A stretch of DNA of 64,000 bases from a virus: the IMG/VR virus record IMGVR_UViG_3300005613_004097, positions 1 to 64,000 of that record; one strand, given 5' to 3'. The translations under genes were made by a program, and so were the position numbers. This document shows, piece after piece, positions 25,123 to 33,431 of the stretch; position 1 is the stretch's first letter, and every line of letters begins with the position of its first letter. The notes beneath the pieces are model-generated. The model was not told where the DNA came from. It saw nothing but the letters and a program-made list of their open reading frames with translations, and searched no databases.

Positions 25123-25132
25123 TATATTAAGA
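25123..25132 (-). promoter_or_regulatory. putative late promoter TTAATATATA
   Basis: Minus-strand TTAATATATA seven bases upstream of the VWA start; a TATATTTG box lies 25 bases further up. Confidence 0.45.
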
Positions 25133-25149
25133 TTTTCTTGATTTGATTA

Positions 25150-25157
25150 CAAATATA
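25150..25157 (-). promoter_or_regulatory. Bacteroidetes-type -7 box (TATATTTG)
   Basis: Minus-strand TATATTTG, second promoter candidate for the VWA gene. Confidence 0.5.
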
Positions 25158-25174
25158 AGGAAATTTATCCAATT

Positions 25175-26701
25175 TCAAACAATTGAATCAGGATAATTTG
25201 TTCTCATGTATTGTTCGATTGATTGACCGCCTACTTGAAAACTGTCATCCATAAAGTCTTGGAAATTAGGATCGAATTTCACGCCTTGTTTCACAAGTTC
25301 TCGAATGATGTCAACTGCACTTGTCAATTGTGAATTTGTGAATGTTGATTCCATTTCCTCATCGAATCCTTTAAGGTTCATAAGGTATTCTGAATGTTGG
25401 TCATATTGACATCCTTCATTGTCCCAGTATGATTTTGGTTGAATTGCCATGATGGTATTACTTGGAGACATTTGTGATGGATCATCGGTCATTGCAAATA
25501 TGAATTCATCTCCACATTCATAACCCATCATTTCTTCAAATTCTTCACGTGCCTCTTCTCTCATTTCGATATCATCATCTTGTTCGTCCTGTTGGTCAAA
25601 TTCAGATTTGTATGAAACTGATCCGGATAGTTCATCAAACTCGGCATTCTGTTCGAATCCAAGTTTGATCATTTTATCGACAAGCTTGTGCCATTTCAAT
25701 TCGCCTCGGTATCTGATGTGATTCGATTCTACGATCTCGTATTTTCCAAGAGGGTCAAGTTGCTCAACAATATCAGTTAATAGATTTCTATCAATGTCTT
25801 TGCTTTCGAGGTCATCTTTCGGTGCAAGTTTGATATCATAGAATCCTTCTGTGAGTAGGTTCATTACCGCATCAACATTCAGGTTCATCACAGGTGCAAG
25901 TTTATTCACAACCTCTCTTGTTTTTTCATCATCTTGAATATCATTTTTTTGTTCAACAGAAACATAAAAAACGACACCGTTTTCTTCCTTTTTTGGAGTC
26001 ATTGAGTCCAATCGAGTGTTCAGTATTCTGATCTCTTCTTCTAATTTCAGAATATTCTTTTCTGCAGTATCCTTTTGGAATCTTGACTTTTTAAGACTTT
26101 CCAATTCCTTTTCAAGTCGTTCTTCAAGTTCTCTTTGTTTGTGTCTTTTTGTTTCTTCAAGAGCATCTTGCATCATTTGAACATGTAGTGGAACTTGCTG
26201 AGTTTGTGCATCTTCTGCTGTTTCTGTTTGTGTTTCCTCTGATTCATCATTTGATTCTTCCTGCTCAATATCTTCACTATCGAACAGTGATTGTAAGAAT
26301 GACTTTGCTTTTGAGGATGCTTTTGGAGTTTCTGTTAACATATTTTTCAATTTATCAATGGGTTTTTCAATTTCTGTCTGTACACTCAAATAAACAGGTT
26401 TATCATCTTCTGTTTTGAATCTGAGTGATGATATGACCATTTTTTTGGCGAAAGGTGAGATTTTCTTCTCACATAGTTCGTCCAATAGTCTTTGTTTCAT
26501 AGCATCATCACATTGGTTGGTATCAACTTCGTCAAAATCAATAGATCCATCATCATGAATGGTCATTTTGAACTTGATATTTTCCAAAACACCACTTAGT
26601 TGTTCTGCATCAATGAATGCAGTTTCGGTGTGCAATCTTACATTTTGCTTTGCTGTGATGAATGATTCGAATTTTGTCTTGGGTGTGTATTTTCCTTTCA
26701 T
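25175..26701 (-). CDS. large acidic coiled-coil protein, unknown
   Basis: 508 residues. Residues 1-110 look globular; 135-190 are Glu/Gln/Ser-rich and low-complexity; 190-245 form a coiled coil (EETKRHKQRELEERLEKELE); residues 260-508 are an acidic domain with several Asp/Glu tracts. No family recognised. Its codon usage and its position next to the VWA gene suggest a shared task, but that is an inference. A TACATTTG box lies at 26720-26727. Confidence 0.65.
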   Translation of the reverse strand: MKGKYTPKTKFESFITAKQNVRLHTETAFIDAEQLSGVLENIKFKMTIHDDGSIDFDEVDTNQCDDAMKQRLLDELCEKKISPFAKKMVISSLRFKTEDDKPVYLSVQTEIEKPIDKLKNMLTETPKASSKAKSFLQSLFDSEDIEQEESNDESEETQTETAEDAQTQQVPLHVQMMQDALEETKRHKQRELEERLEKELESLKKSRFQKDTAEKNILKLEEEIRILNTRLDSMTPKKEENGVVFYVSVEQKNDIQDDEKTREVVNKLAPVMNLNVDAVMNLLTEGFYDIKLAPKDDLESKDIDRNLLTDIVEQLDPLGKYEIVESNHIRYRGELKWHKLVDKMIKLGFEQNAEFDELSGSVSYKSEFDQQDEQDDDIEMREEAREEFEEMMGYECGDEFIFAMTDDPSQMSPSNTIMAIQPKSYWDNEGCQYDQHSEYLMNLKGFDEEMESTFTNSQLTSAVDIIRELVKQGVKFDPNFQDFMDDSFQVGGQSIEQYMRTNYPDSIV

Positions 26702-26719
26702 TTTTGAGATTTTATTTTA

Positions 26720-26727
26720 CAAATGTA
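26720..26727 (-). promoter_or_regulatory. Bacteroidetes-type -7 box (TACATTTG)
   Basis: Minus-strand TACATTTG fits TAnnTTTG, 19 bases upstream of the start at 26701. Confidence 0.5.
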
Positions 26728-26832
26728 ATTATATTATTTTAATTATCAAATTTTATTTTAATTTCTGTCGATAAAAAGTTGGTGGGAGAAGGTGTGCTTA
26801 CCTCTATTGTGAGAATGGAGAAAAAGTGGTCA

Positions 26833-27132
26833 GGTGTTCCTACCTTTGATTTTAGATGTTGTTCCACCTCGTTTTACTATCAACAAACACCAATTCGGGG
26901 TGTTCCTACCTTTGATTTTAGATGTTGTTCCACCTCAGGAAACCTCTTAACATTTAAGAGCGAGGGTGTTCCTACCTTTGATTTTAGATGTTGTTCCACC
27001 AGTGAAGGGTACATGCTTGATGGAAAGCCGGGTGTTCCTACCTTTGATTTTAGATGTTGTTCCACCAAGCATAGCAGTCCAACGTATCGCCATTCAGGTG
27101 TTCCTACCTTTGATTTTAGATGTTGTTCCACC
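26833..27132. CRISPR. mini CRISPR-like array, five 36-bp repeats and four 30-bp spacers
   Basis: Five identical 36-bp repeats start at 26833, 26899, 26965, 27031 and 27097. Each begins GGTGTTCCTACC and ends GTTGTTCCACC, with complementary ends (GGTG...CACC). The four spacers are exactly 30 bp and share no similarity. Repeat and spacer sizes are those of type II-C and VI-B systems, both common in Bacteroidetes; the paired ends recall VI-B repeats. No cas gene is in the window. Because 66 bp is a multiple of three, the array is open in both strands and the gene at 27425 reads into it. The flank 26702-26832 holds no gene beyond a promoter and a short conserved block. Confidence 0.8.
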
Positions 27133-27425
27133 AGGAACTTTATAATTGCTTGAATGTCAGTCCTTTCCAGTGAAAATTCGTTTGAAAAAATGGACCAAAA
27201 ACCATCCCATCTTACCCGAAGAGTATCATTTTCCAAATCCTGTTCCATAACATATCGATCACCTTGCATGAAGAAATAGGAATTTGGCCACTTTTCGGTA
27301 GTTTTAATCTGAAATCCTTCAAGGTTTTGATCAACCACTTGTTTCATTTTCTCATAGGAGGTTTTGTAGGGCCATTCAGAAATGCCCATTTCCCAAAATT
27401 TGATTTTTCTTAATTGCTGTTTCAT
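26880..27425 (-). CDS. hypothetical protein whose frame runs into the CRISPR-like array
   Basis: The first 98 residues (starting MKQQLRKIKFWEMGISEWPY) look like a real small protein with many aromatic residues. From there the frame enters the repeats, giving the artificial-looking series VEQHLKSKVGTP plus ten variable residues, four times, and ends inside the first spacer. A shorter paralogue lies at 57124-57303 and shares the N-terminal 36 residues. Either the gene was truncated when the array arose, or its natural C-terminus is encoded by the first repeat. The start overlaps the stop of the 116-residue gene. Confidence 0.55.
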   Translation of the reverse strand: MKQQLRKIKFWEMGISEWPYKTSYEKMKQVVDQNLEGFQIKTTEKWPNSYFFMQGDRYVMEQDLENDTLRVRWDGFWSIFSNEFSLERTDIQAIIKFLVEQHLKSKVGTPEWRYVGLLCLVEQHLKSKVGTPGFPSSMYPSLVEQHLKSKVGTPSLLNVKRFPEVEQHLKSKVGTPRIGVC

Positions 27426-27775
27426 TATAGTATCTGTCTTAATCTTATATTTCTTACCTCTTTCTGAGTGTAGGGTTCAGGAATGTTCAGGTCCTTATGT
27501 AATGTTTCTATATTTCTTATCTGATCCTTGGTTAGTGATCCTATTGAAAGGTTTCGCATTCTTGCTTCGTTTAATTCTCTTAGTGCGTCCAATCTCCTTA
27601 CATTATCTAAAACTAGTTCGTCTGATGAGTCGTGTTTTGCAACGGTCAATGCGGTCAATATCACTCTTTCTTCCAATGTGAGGTCTTTTGTTGCTATTGG
27701 ATTTACATTCATGTCCAAGAAGACTTTTCTTATCTTGTCCTTTGTTTCTTCTGTCATTGTTTCATGTAACATCAT
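27425..27775 (-). CDS. hypothetical helical protein
   Basis: 116 residues, all helical, with ATG overlapping the rhomboid stop (ATGA). Contains LTLEERVILTALTVAKHDSS and a basic C-terminus. No family recognised. Confidence 0.65.
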   Translation of the reverse strand: MMLHETMTEETKDKIRKVFLDMNVNPIATKDLTLEERVILTALTVAKHDSSDELVLDNVRRLDALRELNEARMRNLSIGSLTKDQIRNIETLHKDLNIPEPYTQKEVRNIRLRQIL

Positions 27776-28365
27776 GATATCTTTAATTTAAAATATCTCT
27801 TGTATTGTTTTATTGTCCAATTGTTCTCTTTTAAGAATAGGATCACCGCAGTTATTACTCCTATGAGGTGCGCTGTGTGTGCAGTTCGTTCTAATGGGAA
27901 CCATAGATGGTAGATTTCTTTCGATATCATGAACCAGAAAATCCATGTCAGGGGTATCAGGTTGTAGAATTTTACAGTCGGGTTTATAAGAAAATGATAA
28001 GTGAATACGCCAAATACTGCACCACTTGCTCCTACCATTGTTCCTTCTTTGAACAACATATATCCGATTGCAGATACGATACCCATCAATATATAATATC
28101 TTAGAAATTTTCTTGGTCCCAAATCAATTTCGACAGTTGGAGCAAATAAAAGTAGGAATATCATATTGGAGAAGATATGGTTGATATCAGCATGTAAGAA
28201 CATGTAGGTCACCAGTTGGATAGGATTGAATCCGTCTCCTATCGAGTGTAAAGCGAACATCTCGACAATTATTTCAATGAGTTTGTCTGGTAATAAGTAA
28301 ATGGATAAAAGTGAAACAATGTTTATCCAAAAGATTCGTTTTGTGTAGTAAGTGCCTATGAACAT
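27772..28365 (-). CDS. rhomboid-family intramembrane serine protease
   Basis: 197 residues with six hydrophobic segments. FLHADINHIFSNM at 57-69 is the oxyanion-side HxxxNH-like block, GASGAVFG at 112-119 supplies the catalytic Ser114, and TAHTAHLIG near 161-169 the catalytic His166. These are the complete rhomboid signatures, so the enzyme should be active in the inner membrane, cutting membrane proteins. The sequence resembles Bacteroidetes rhomboids and is likely host-derived. Possible roles are removal of a surface receptor or defence protein. A TACATTTG box is at 28382-28389. Confidence 0.9.
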   Translation of the reverse strand: MFIGTYYTKRIFWINIVSLLSIYLLPDKLIEIIVEMFALHSIGDGFNPIQLVTYMFLHADINHIFSNMIFLLLFAPTVEIDLGPRKFLRYYILMGIVSAIGYMLFKEGTMVGASGAVFGVFTYHFLINPTVKFYNLIPLTWIFWFMISKEIYHLWFPLERTAHTAHLIGVITAVILFLKENNWTIKQYKRYFKLKIS

Positions 28366-28381
28366 TCAATTAAGTTTTACA

Positions 28382-28389
28382 CAAATGTA
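28382..28389 (-). promoter_or_regulatory. Bacteroidetes-type -7 box (TACATTTG)
   Basis: Minus-strand TACATTTG 17 bases upstream of the rhomboid start. Confidence 0.5.
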
Positions 28390-28402
28390 ATCAAATTATT
28401 CG

Positions 28403-29743
28403 TTACTGAAAACTTTTTTTCAATTCTTTGAGATCTGTCATATACATTTGCTGTTCCGTGATTTTTTTTATCTCGATTAAATCTTTGCTCACCTCTTTTC
28501 TTTTCTGCTCCAATTCTTCTATTTTTTCTTTCGTGAGTGAATTGATCGGCATTCTCAGTAAGTAATCATATGATCCTTCTGATTTTTCTATCTTGTTCTT
28601 TTCGATACTTATAATTATGTCTTTTGTCTTTTTGTTGTTGATGATTATTTTTCCCTTCACAACGAGTTGAATGAACTTGATCTTCATTTCGAGTATCTTG
28701 TCCTTGGTTTCGAGTTGGTTTAATATTCTTGTTTTTCTTTTTTTATACCATTCGAGTCTGAATTTCACAAAATATTCTATCATATCTTTTGTGTGTTCGA
28801 ATATTTTCAATTTGCCTGTTTCATCCAATGTATTGTAGATTTCTGTTTCATGGTCTTTCAGTTTGAATGTCTTGATGATATCTTCATCATCCATTTCTGA
28901 TAATTGTTTTCTTGTGAGTTTTATCACATATTCTATGTTGTCTTTACAATTGTCATCGTATGATGTTATCGTCTTATTATCGATCAATTTGTCGAGATGT
29001 TCTTCATATTTCTCGTAGGTCATTGAAGGTGGAAGTTCAGTTATCTTCAAAGTTGTAGTATTGACCTTTTCATATTTTCCCAATATTATCCATCTTTTAT
29101 GATTGATTTCATCTTGAATGAATTCCCCATGAAATGAATTCAATTTGGGCCTTATATCATTTGCTTTTCCAGTTTTCAGACATCTTATACATTCATTTAT
29201 CACATCAATAACATCTCTGTTAAGTATGTTCGATGAGAATCCTACGGCAATTCCACTTCCACCATTTATTAGTATGGTTGGTATGATAGGTAGGTAAAAA
29301 TGTGGTTCTATTTTTTCACCTTCTTCAATTTTGTTCACGAGTAATTCTTGATCCTTGTATATCGATCTGAAATTCTCACTCAATTTTGTTCCAATGTATC
29401 TTGGTGCGCCAGCTTCTGGTGATCTCAGTGAACCGAACTGTCCATCCTGTTCCAACAGGGGAGCATTGTTTTTAAAGTCCTGTGCCATGTTTATTATCGC
29501 ATTCGAAAGGCTCATGTCACCATGATGATAGTAAGAATCGGATGCAACTTTACCGGAAAGTTGAAAGACCTTCAATGTTTTTTCCTTACCGGTTCTCCAT
29601 TGTTTGTCTGCAACAAAAATGATCTTTCTTTGTACTGGTTTGAATCCATCTATCAATGATGCGATTGCTCTGTTCTCGATCGAATATATTGCATATTCTT
29701 TATATTCTTCTGAAAGAAACTCTTCAATTTTTTTTGTATCCAT
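28403..29743 (-). CDS. DNA topoisomerase II subunit, T4 gp52-like (GyrA-type)
   Basis: 446 residues from the ATG at 29743, giving the expected N-terminus (YAIYSIENRAIASLIDGFKP) and a length almost equal to T4 gp52. KVASDSYYHHGDMSLSNAI (65-83) and FGSLRSPEAGAPRYIGTKLS (103-122) are the GyrA/gp52 core, with active-site Tyr116. It cleaves and rejoins both DNA strands with the GyrB-like partner encoded divergently at 29779. The two genes share a 35-bp spacer containing TATATA. Needed for phage DNA replication. Confidence 0.92.
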   Translation of the reverse strand: MDTKKIEEFLSEEYKEYAIYSIENRAIASLIDGFKPVQRKIIFVADKQWRTGKEKTLKVFQLSGKVASDSYYHHGDMSLSNAIINMAQDFKNNAPLLEQDGQFGSLRSPEAGAPRYIGTKLSENFRSIYKDQELLVNKIEEGEKIEPHFYLPIIPTILINGGSGIAVGFSSNILNRDVIDVINECIRCLKTGKANDIRPKLNSFHGEFIQDEINHKRWIILGKYEKVNTTTLKITELPPSMTYEKYEEHLDKLIDNKTITSYDDNCKDNIEYVIKLTRKQLSEMDDEDIIKTFKLKDHETEIYNTLDETGKLKIFEHTKDMIEYFVKFRLEWYKKRKTRILNQLETKDKILEMKIKFIQLVVKGKIIINNKKTKDIIISIEKNKIEKSEGSYDYLLRMPINSLTKEKIEELEQKRKEVSKDLIEIKKITEQQMYMTDLKELKKSFQ

Positions 29744-29778
29744 GATATCACTATATATATGTAAAAGATTTTTCGCGA

Positions 29779-31629
29779 ATGGCAAAAAGGAAAAAAACGA
29801 TCGAGGAAGAATATGTGTCATTGGATCAGATATCACATGTTCTTTTAAGACCACAGACATATCTTGGGTCAAATAAGAAGCATACTTCATCGAAATGGGT
29901 CATCAATAAGAATAAAATGATATTGAAAGAGGTTACTTTCATACCATCTTTTATGAAGATATTTGATGAGATCATAACCAACTCAGTTGATGAACATAAA
30001 AGAAACCCTAAATTGAACTCAATTCAAGTTGAGATTGACCAAAAACAAAACAAGATCACCATAAAGGATAATGGTGGAATACCAGTTGTAATTCACAAGA
30101 AATATAAAAAGTATGTTCCTGAAGTGATATTCGGTGATCTCATGTCAGGTTCAAATTATGATGATACACAGGATAGGAATGTTGCCGGATTGAATGGATT
30201 GGGTGCTAAATTGACCAATATTTTCTCCACCAGTTTTTCAATTTCAACATGTGATGGTAAAAAGTCATTTGAACAGACATTCACTGAGAATATGAGAAAA
30301 CGAACAAAGCCTCAGGTAAAGGCCAAAAAGACAAGACAGACACAGATAACTTATCAGCCGGATCTTTCTCAGTTCGGTATGAAATCGATAGATAATGATC
30401 ATTTTCTTCTTTTACAGAAAAGATGTTATGAGATCGCAGCTTGTAATCCTAAATTGCAAGTTACCTTCAATGATCAAAAGATAACGAACAATGACTTCAA
30501 TGATTATGTTAGACTTTATGTTGATGATTTCATAAGTGATTCTTCAAAGGATTGGCAAATTTCTGTTTCTAGAAGTGAATCCGGATTTCAACAGATAAGT
30601 TATGTGAATTCAACTGAAACATATGATGGTGGTACTCATATTGATTATATTATGAATCAGATCATTTCTGAACTCAGAGCGTATTTCAAACGATCACACA
30701 AAGTAGATGTAAAGCCATCAGACATAAAAAACCATATGACCATTTTTCTGAACTGTACCGTTATAAACCCTTACTTTTCTTCACAGACAAAGGAAAAATT
30801 GATATCAGAGCAGAAAGATTTCAAAACATCCCATGTCATAAGTAAGAAATTCATACAATCTTTGATAAAGTCGGACATTATTTCTGATATACTTGATTGG
30901 ATCGCTCAAAAAAAACTGGCAGAAGAAAAAAGAAAGGAAAGAAAACTGAACAAGAATCTTTCCAATATAAAGGTTCAAAAACTGATCGATGCCAAAAGCA
31001 AAACAAGATGGAAGTGTTCGATCGGTATCTTTGAGGGGGATTCAGCCATTTCTGCCTATAGAAAATATAGAACCCCTGATACGATGGGAGCTTTTGCACT
31101 CAAAGGAAAGTTTATGAATGTTACGGATATTTCCTCTGACAGATTCATGAACAATAAGGAGGTCGTGAATCTGATGGCGTCGATCGGATTGAAGCTTGGT
31201 GTGAAGGCAAATTTAAAGGACCTCAGATATGGGAGAATACTGATATACACCGATGCAGATGTTGATGGTAATTCAATATCAGGTTTGCTCATCAACTTTT
31301 TTTACAGATATTGGCCAGAGTTATTTGAAATGGGTATGATATATAAAGTTGATACTCCGATAGTGGTTGCTATCAATAAAAAGAAAAGATCTGACCAACG
31401 GCTCTTTTATAACAATGATGAATATGTAAAATGGTCAAATAGAACCAATACATCAAATTGGGAGATAAAATATAAAAAAGGATTGGCTGCACTTGTTGAT
31501 GATGAATATAGAAAAATAATTCAAGATCCAAAGTTGGTCAAGATAGAATCATCCAAAACATCCGAACAATACCTTGATATATGGTTCGGAAAGGATTCTG
31601 AGAAAAGAAAAGAGGAAATTATGAAATAA
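29779..31629 (+). CDS. DNA topoisomerase II large subunit, T4 gp39(+gp60)-like (GyrB-type)
   Basis: 616 residues. The GHKL ATPase has FDEIITNSVDEH at 62-72, IKDNGGIPV at 95-103 and NVAGLNGLGAKLTNIFS at 134-150; the TOPRIM domain has IFEGDSAISAYRKYR near residue 417 and TDADVDGNSISGLL near 493. In T4 the same protein is split into gp39 and gp60, whereas here one frame covers both. ATP-driven gate of the topoisomerase together with the gp52-like subunit. It heads a rightward operon of replication and expression genes. Confidence 0.92.
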   Translation: MAKRKKTIEEEYVSLDQISHVLLRPQTYLGSNKKHTSSKWVINKNKMILKEVTFIPSFMKIFDEIITNSVDEHKRNPKLNSIQVEIDQKQNKITIKDNGGIPVVIHKKYKKYVPEVIFGDLMSGSNYDDTQDRNVAGLNGLGAKLTNIFSTSFSISTCDGKKSFEQTFTENMRKRTKPQVKAKKTRQTQITYQPDLSQFGMKSIDNDHFLLLQKRCYEIAACNPKLQVTFNDQKITNNDFNDYVRLYVDDFISDSSKDWQISVSRSESGFQQISYVNSTETYDGGTHIDYIMNQIISELRAYFKRSHKVDVKPSDIKNHMTIFLNCTVINPYFSSQTKEKLISEQKDFKTSHVISKKFIQSLIKSDIISDILDWIAQKKLAEEKRKERKLNKNLSNIKVQKLIDAKSKTRWKCSIGIFEGDSAISAYRKYRTPDTMGAFALKGKFMNVTDISSDRFMNNKEVVNLMASIGLKLGVKANLKDLRYGRILIYTDADVDGNSISGLLINFFYRYWPELFEMGMIYKVDTPIVVAINKKKRSDQRLFYNNDEYVKWSNRTNTSNWEIKYKKGLAALVDDEYRKIIQDPKLVKIESSKTSEQYLDIWFGKDSEKRKEEIMK

Positions 31630-31647
31630 TTCCATATCTTTGTTTTT

Positions 31648-31962
31648 ATGTGCACTCGAGACCGAAATTGGAGAAGGTATCAAAAAAAGTTACACATAAG
31701 AAAAAAATTAAAGAAATTCAATAAATATGGATATTATTTTTCTTATGATGTGAATGACATTCGTATGCAAACTTCTTTGTGGTGTGAAAATTGGAACAAA
31801 AAATATTTTTTTCACAACTACTATGAGAGAAGTAGATTTTCCAGTAATAAACCAAGTAAATACAGAGATAAGAAAAAATCATGTCGTGGAAGATCCTGGT
31901 CTTTAAGGGAAAAGGATAAACTCATTGCAAAAAAAGAGATAGAAGAATCATTATATGGTTGA
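31648..31962 (+). CDS. small basic protein
   Basis: 104 residues, extremely basic and aromatic (RNWRRYQKKLHIRKKLKKF; NYYERSRFSSNKPSKYRDK). Probably binds nucleic acid or is a head-associated peptide. The downstream gene overlaps its end by eight bases. No family recognised. Confidence 0.6.
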   Translation: MCTRDRNWRRYQKKLHIRKKLKKFNKYGYYFSYDVNDIRMQTSLWCENWNKKYFFHNYYERSRFSSNKPSKYRDKKKSCRGRSWSLREKDKLIAKKEIEESLYG

Positions 31963-32509
31963 TTGGTCAACAAGATATCAGGATATTACACAATATCACA
32001 CAAAGGGTGGTATTGTACATTTTGATATGCAAGTATTCAAGATTCCTGTGTTCAGGATCGAGAATGGTCGAGTATATCTCAACTTTGATCTTCGTTATGA
32101 GAATCAATTTTTTAAAGAATTAAGATATCTTTTGAAAAATAATGTTGATCTATTTCTTGTTTCAAGGAATCATTTCATACCGAGGAAAAGAAATCCAGAC
32201 CACTGGATAAGTAATTCGAATGGGGTAGATGAGGATATCAGAAATTTTTTACACAATTATGCTCAAAGCTCAGTAAATAAAAAATTCAAAAAATATGATA
32301 TAGATGCAATTGAACTGCTAATAAAATATGTTGACAGTGAGAATGCATTTGAAACACTATCTGAGGAATATACGAAAATAAATAAACAAATACAGACCGA
32401 ACAATATGATTGGTTCCAATCAAGAAAATATTTCGATCATGATAGGTCGGTTCGTGAAGAGTATGATGGACTTTTACGAAGAATAAAATTAAAGAGGATA
32501 TTGTTATGA
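31955..32509 (+). CDS. hypothetical protein
   Basis: 184 residues, mixed alpha/beta in the first half, helical and charged in the second. No motif recognised. Overlaps both neighbours by four to eight bases, so it belongs to the rightward operon between topoisomerase and the terminase-like ATPase. Confidence 0.65.
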   Translation: MVDWSTRYQDITQYHTKGGIVHFDMQVFKIPVFRIENGRVYLNFDLRYENQFFKELRYLLKNNVDLFLVSRNHFIPRKRNPDHWISNSNGVDEDIRNFLHNYAQSSVNKKFKKYDIDAIELLIKYVDSENAFETLSEEYTKINKQIQTEQYDWFQSRKYFDHDRSVREEYDGLLRRIKLKRILL

Positions 32510-33384
32510 AATGGACAAGTGAATTTGTAGGCCTCTTCGAGGATTCGAAAAAATATAAAAGGAAGTTGAAAATATCAAATATTCTCGATAAGAATGATAT
32601 GCCGAATGGTAGTCCTTTTTTTCAAGGAAAAAAATTAAGGTGCGTCACTGATAAAGATTTCAGGTATACCGAAGATGAGATCGATTTCAAACTGAAACTT
32701 GCAAAGGACTGTATGATGTATTTCCATGAAATTTTTAAAGTCCGTAATGGTAACAATAATCTTACATTGAGAACTGATCAAAAAAAGTTTATTGAAATGC
32801 TTTACAATAACAGGTTCAATATGTTAGTCACTGCACGCCAATTTGGTAGCAGTACATTGATGGATTTTTTTATCATATTGAATATTTTAGAAGGAAGATC
32901 TGTGAGTCTGTTTACGATACATGGTGATAGGGTAGAAAAATTATTGAAAAAAATATCACTGATGCCATATTATCTTCAGCCGGTGTTAAGACATTTCGAT
33001 GATTCCATTATTGAATTCAGAACTGATGCATCGATTCGTATCAATGATATTAACAATTTATTGGATGTTTGTATAATTGACGATATGGCCTATATCAATG
33101 ATGAAAACTCTATATATGATCGGGTGCTGTCACATTGTATTTCAACTACTGCATCCATGTCAGTAATATCAACACCTCAAATGGGTTCATATTTCAATGA
33201 GATATATCAGAAAAAAAGTCCTTTATTTGTTCATAAGAAATTCGCAATGATACCTAAATTCTATCATAAAAGTGGATTGAGTAGGTACAGTTATGAGCAA
33301 GAGTATAATTGTGTCATGGATGAAAAATTACTGAAAAAATATAAGAGACAGGATCTGATCGGTAAAATCACTGGTGATCCATAA
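32506..33384 (+). CDS. terminase-large-subunit-like ATPase with degenerate Walker A, nuclease domain absent
   Basis: 292 residues. LRTDQKKFIEMLYNNRFNML (about 86-105) followed by VTARQFGSSTLMDFF mirrors the start of the T4 gp17 ATPase (LRxYQ...RQxGKST), but the Walker Lys is Ser. VCIIDDMAYIND near residue 186 corresponds to Walker B with D-D for D-E, and VISTPQMGSYF near 222 to the coupling motif. The protein ends where gp17's nuclease domain would begin. It may be a catalytically dead paralogue that regulates packaging, or a helicase-like protein. The true terminase is not in this window. Confidence 0.65.
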   Translation: MKWTSEFVGLFEDSKKYKRKLKISNILDKNDMPNGSPFFQGKKLRCVTDKDFRYTEDEIDFKLKLAKDCMMYFHEIFKVRNGNNNLTLRTDQKKFIEMLYNNRFNMLVTARQFGSSTLMDFFIILNILEGRSVSLFTIHGDRVEKLLKKISLMPYYLQPVLRHFDDSIIEFRTDASIRINDINNLLDVCIIDDMAYINDENSIYDRVLSHCISTTASMSVISTPQMGSYFNEIYQKKSPLFVHKKFAMIPKFYHKSGLSRYSYEQEYNCVMDEKLLKKYKRQDLIGKITGDP

Positions 33385-33431
33385 ACAAATGAATGTCAAT
33401 GAGTTATAATAATTAAAATAACTCAAATGAT

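Noticed and set aside
26791-26826. Degenerate sixth repeat (GGTGTGCTTACCT...) upstream of the array
   Set aside because: Only the first dozen bases are similar and the distance to repeat 1 is 42 bp instead of 66, so it does not fit the array.
26833-27132. Prophage or integrated plasmid with host CRISPR locus
   Set aside because: No cas genes, no att-like repeats or integrase, and phage genes flank the array on both sides.
26779-27153. Plus-strand open frame of about 124 codons with GVPTFDFRCCST repeats
   Set aside because: It is only the CRISPR-like array read in frame, open because the period of 66 bp is a multiple of three; spacers are unrelated and there is no family resemblance.
29744-29890. 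Longer N-terminus for the gp52-like subunit
   Set aside because: The upstream codons overlap the divergent GyrB-type gene and match no family; the ATG at 29743 gives the expected T4-like start and length.
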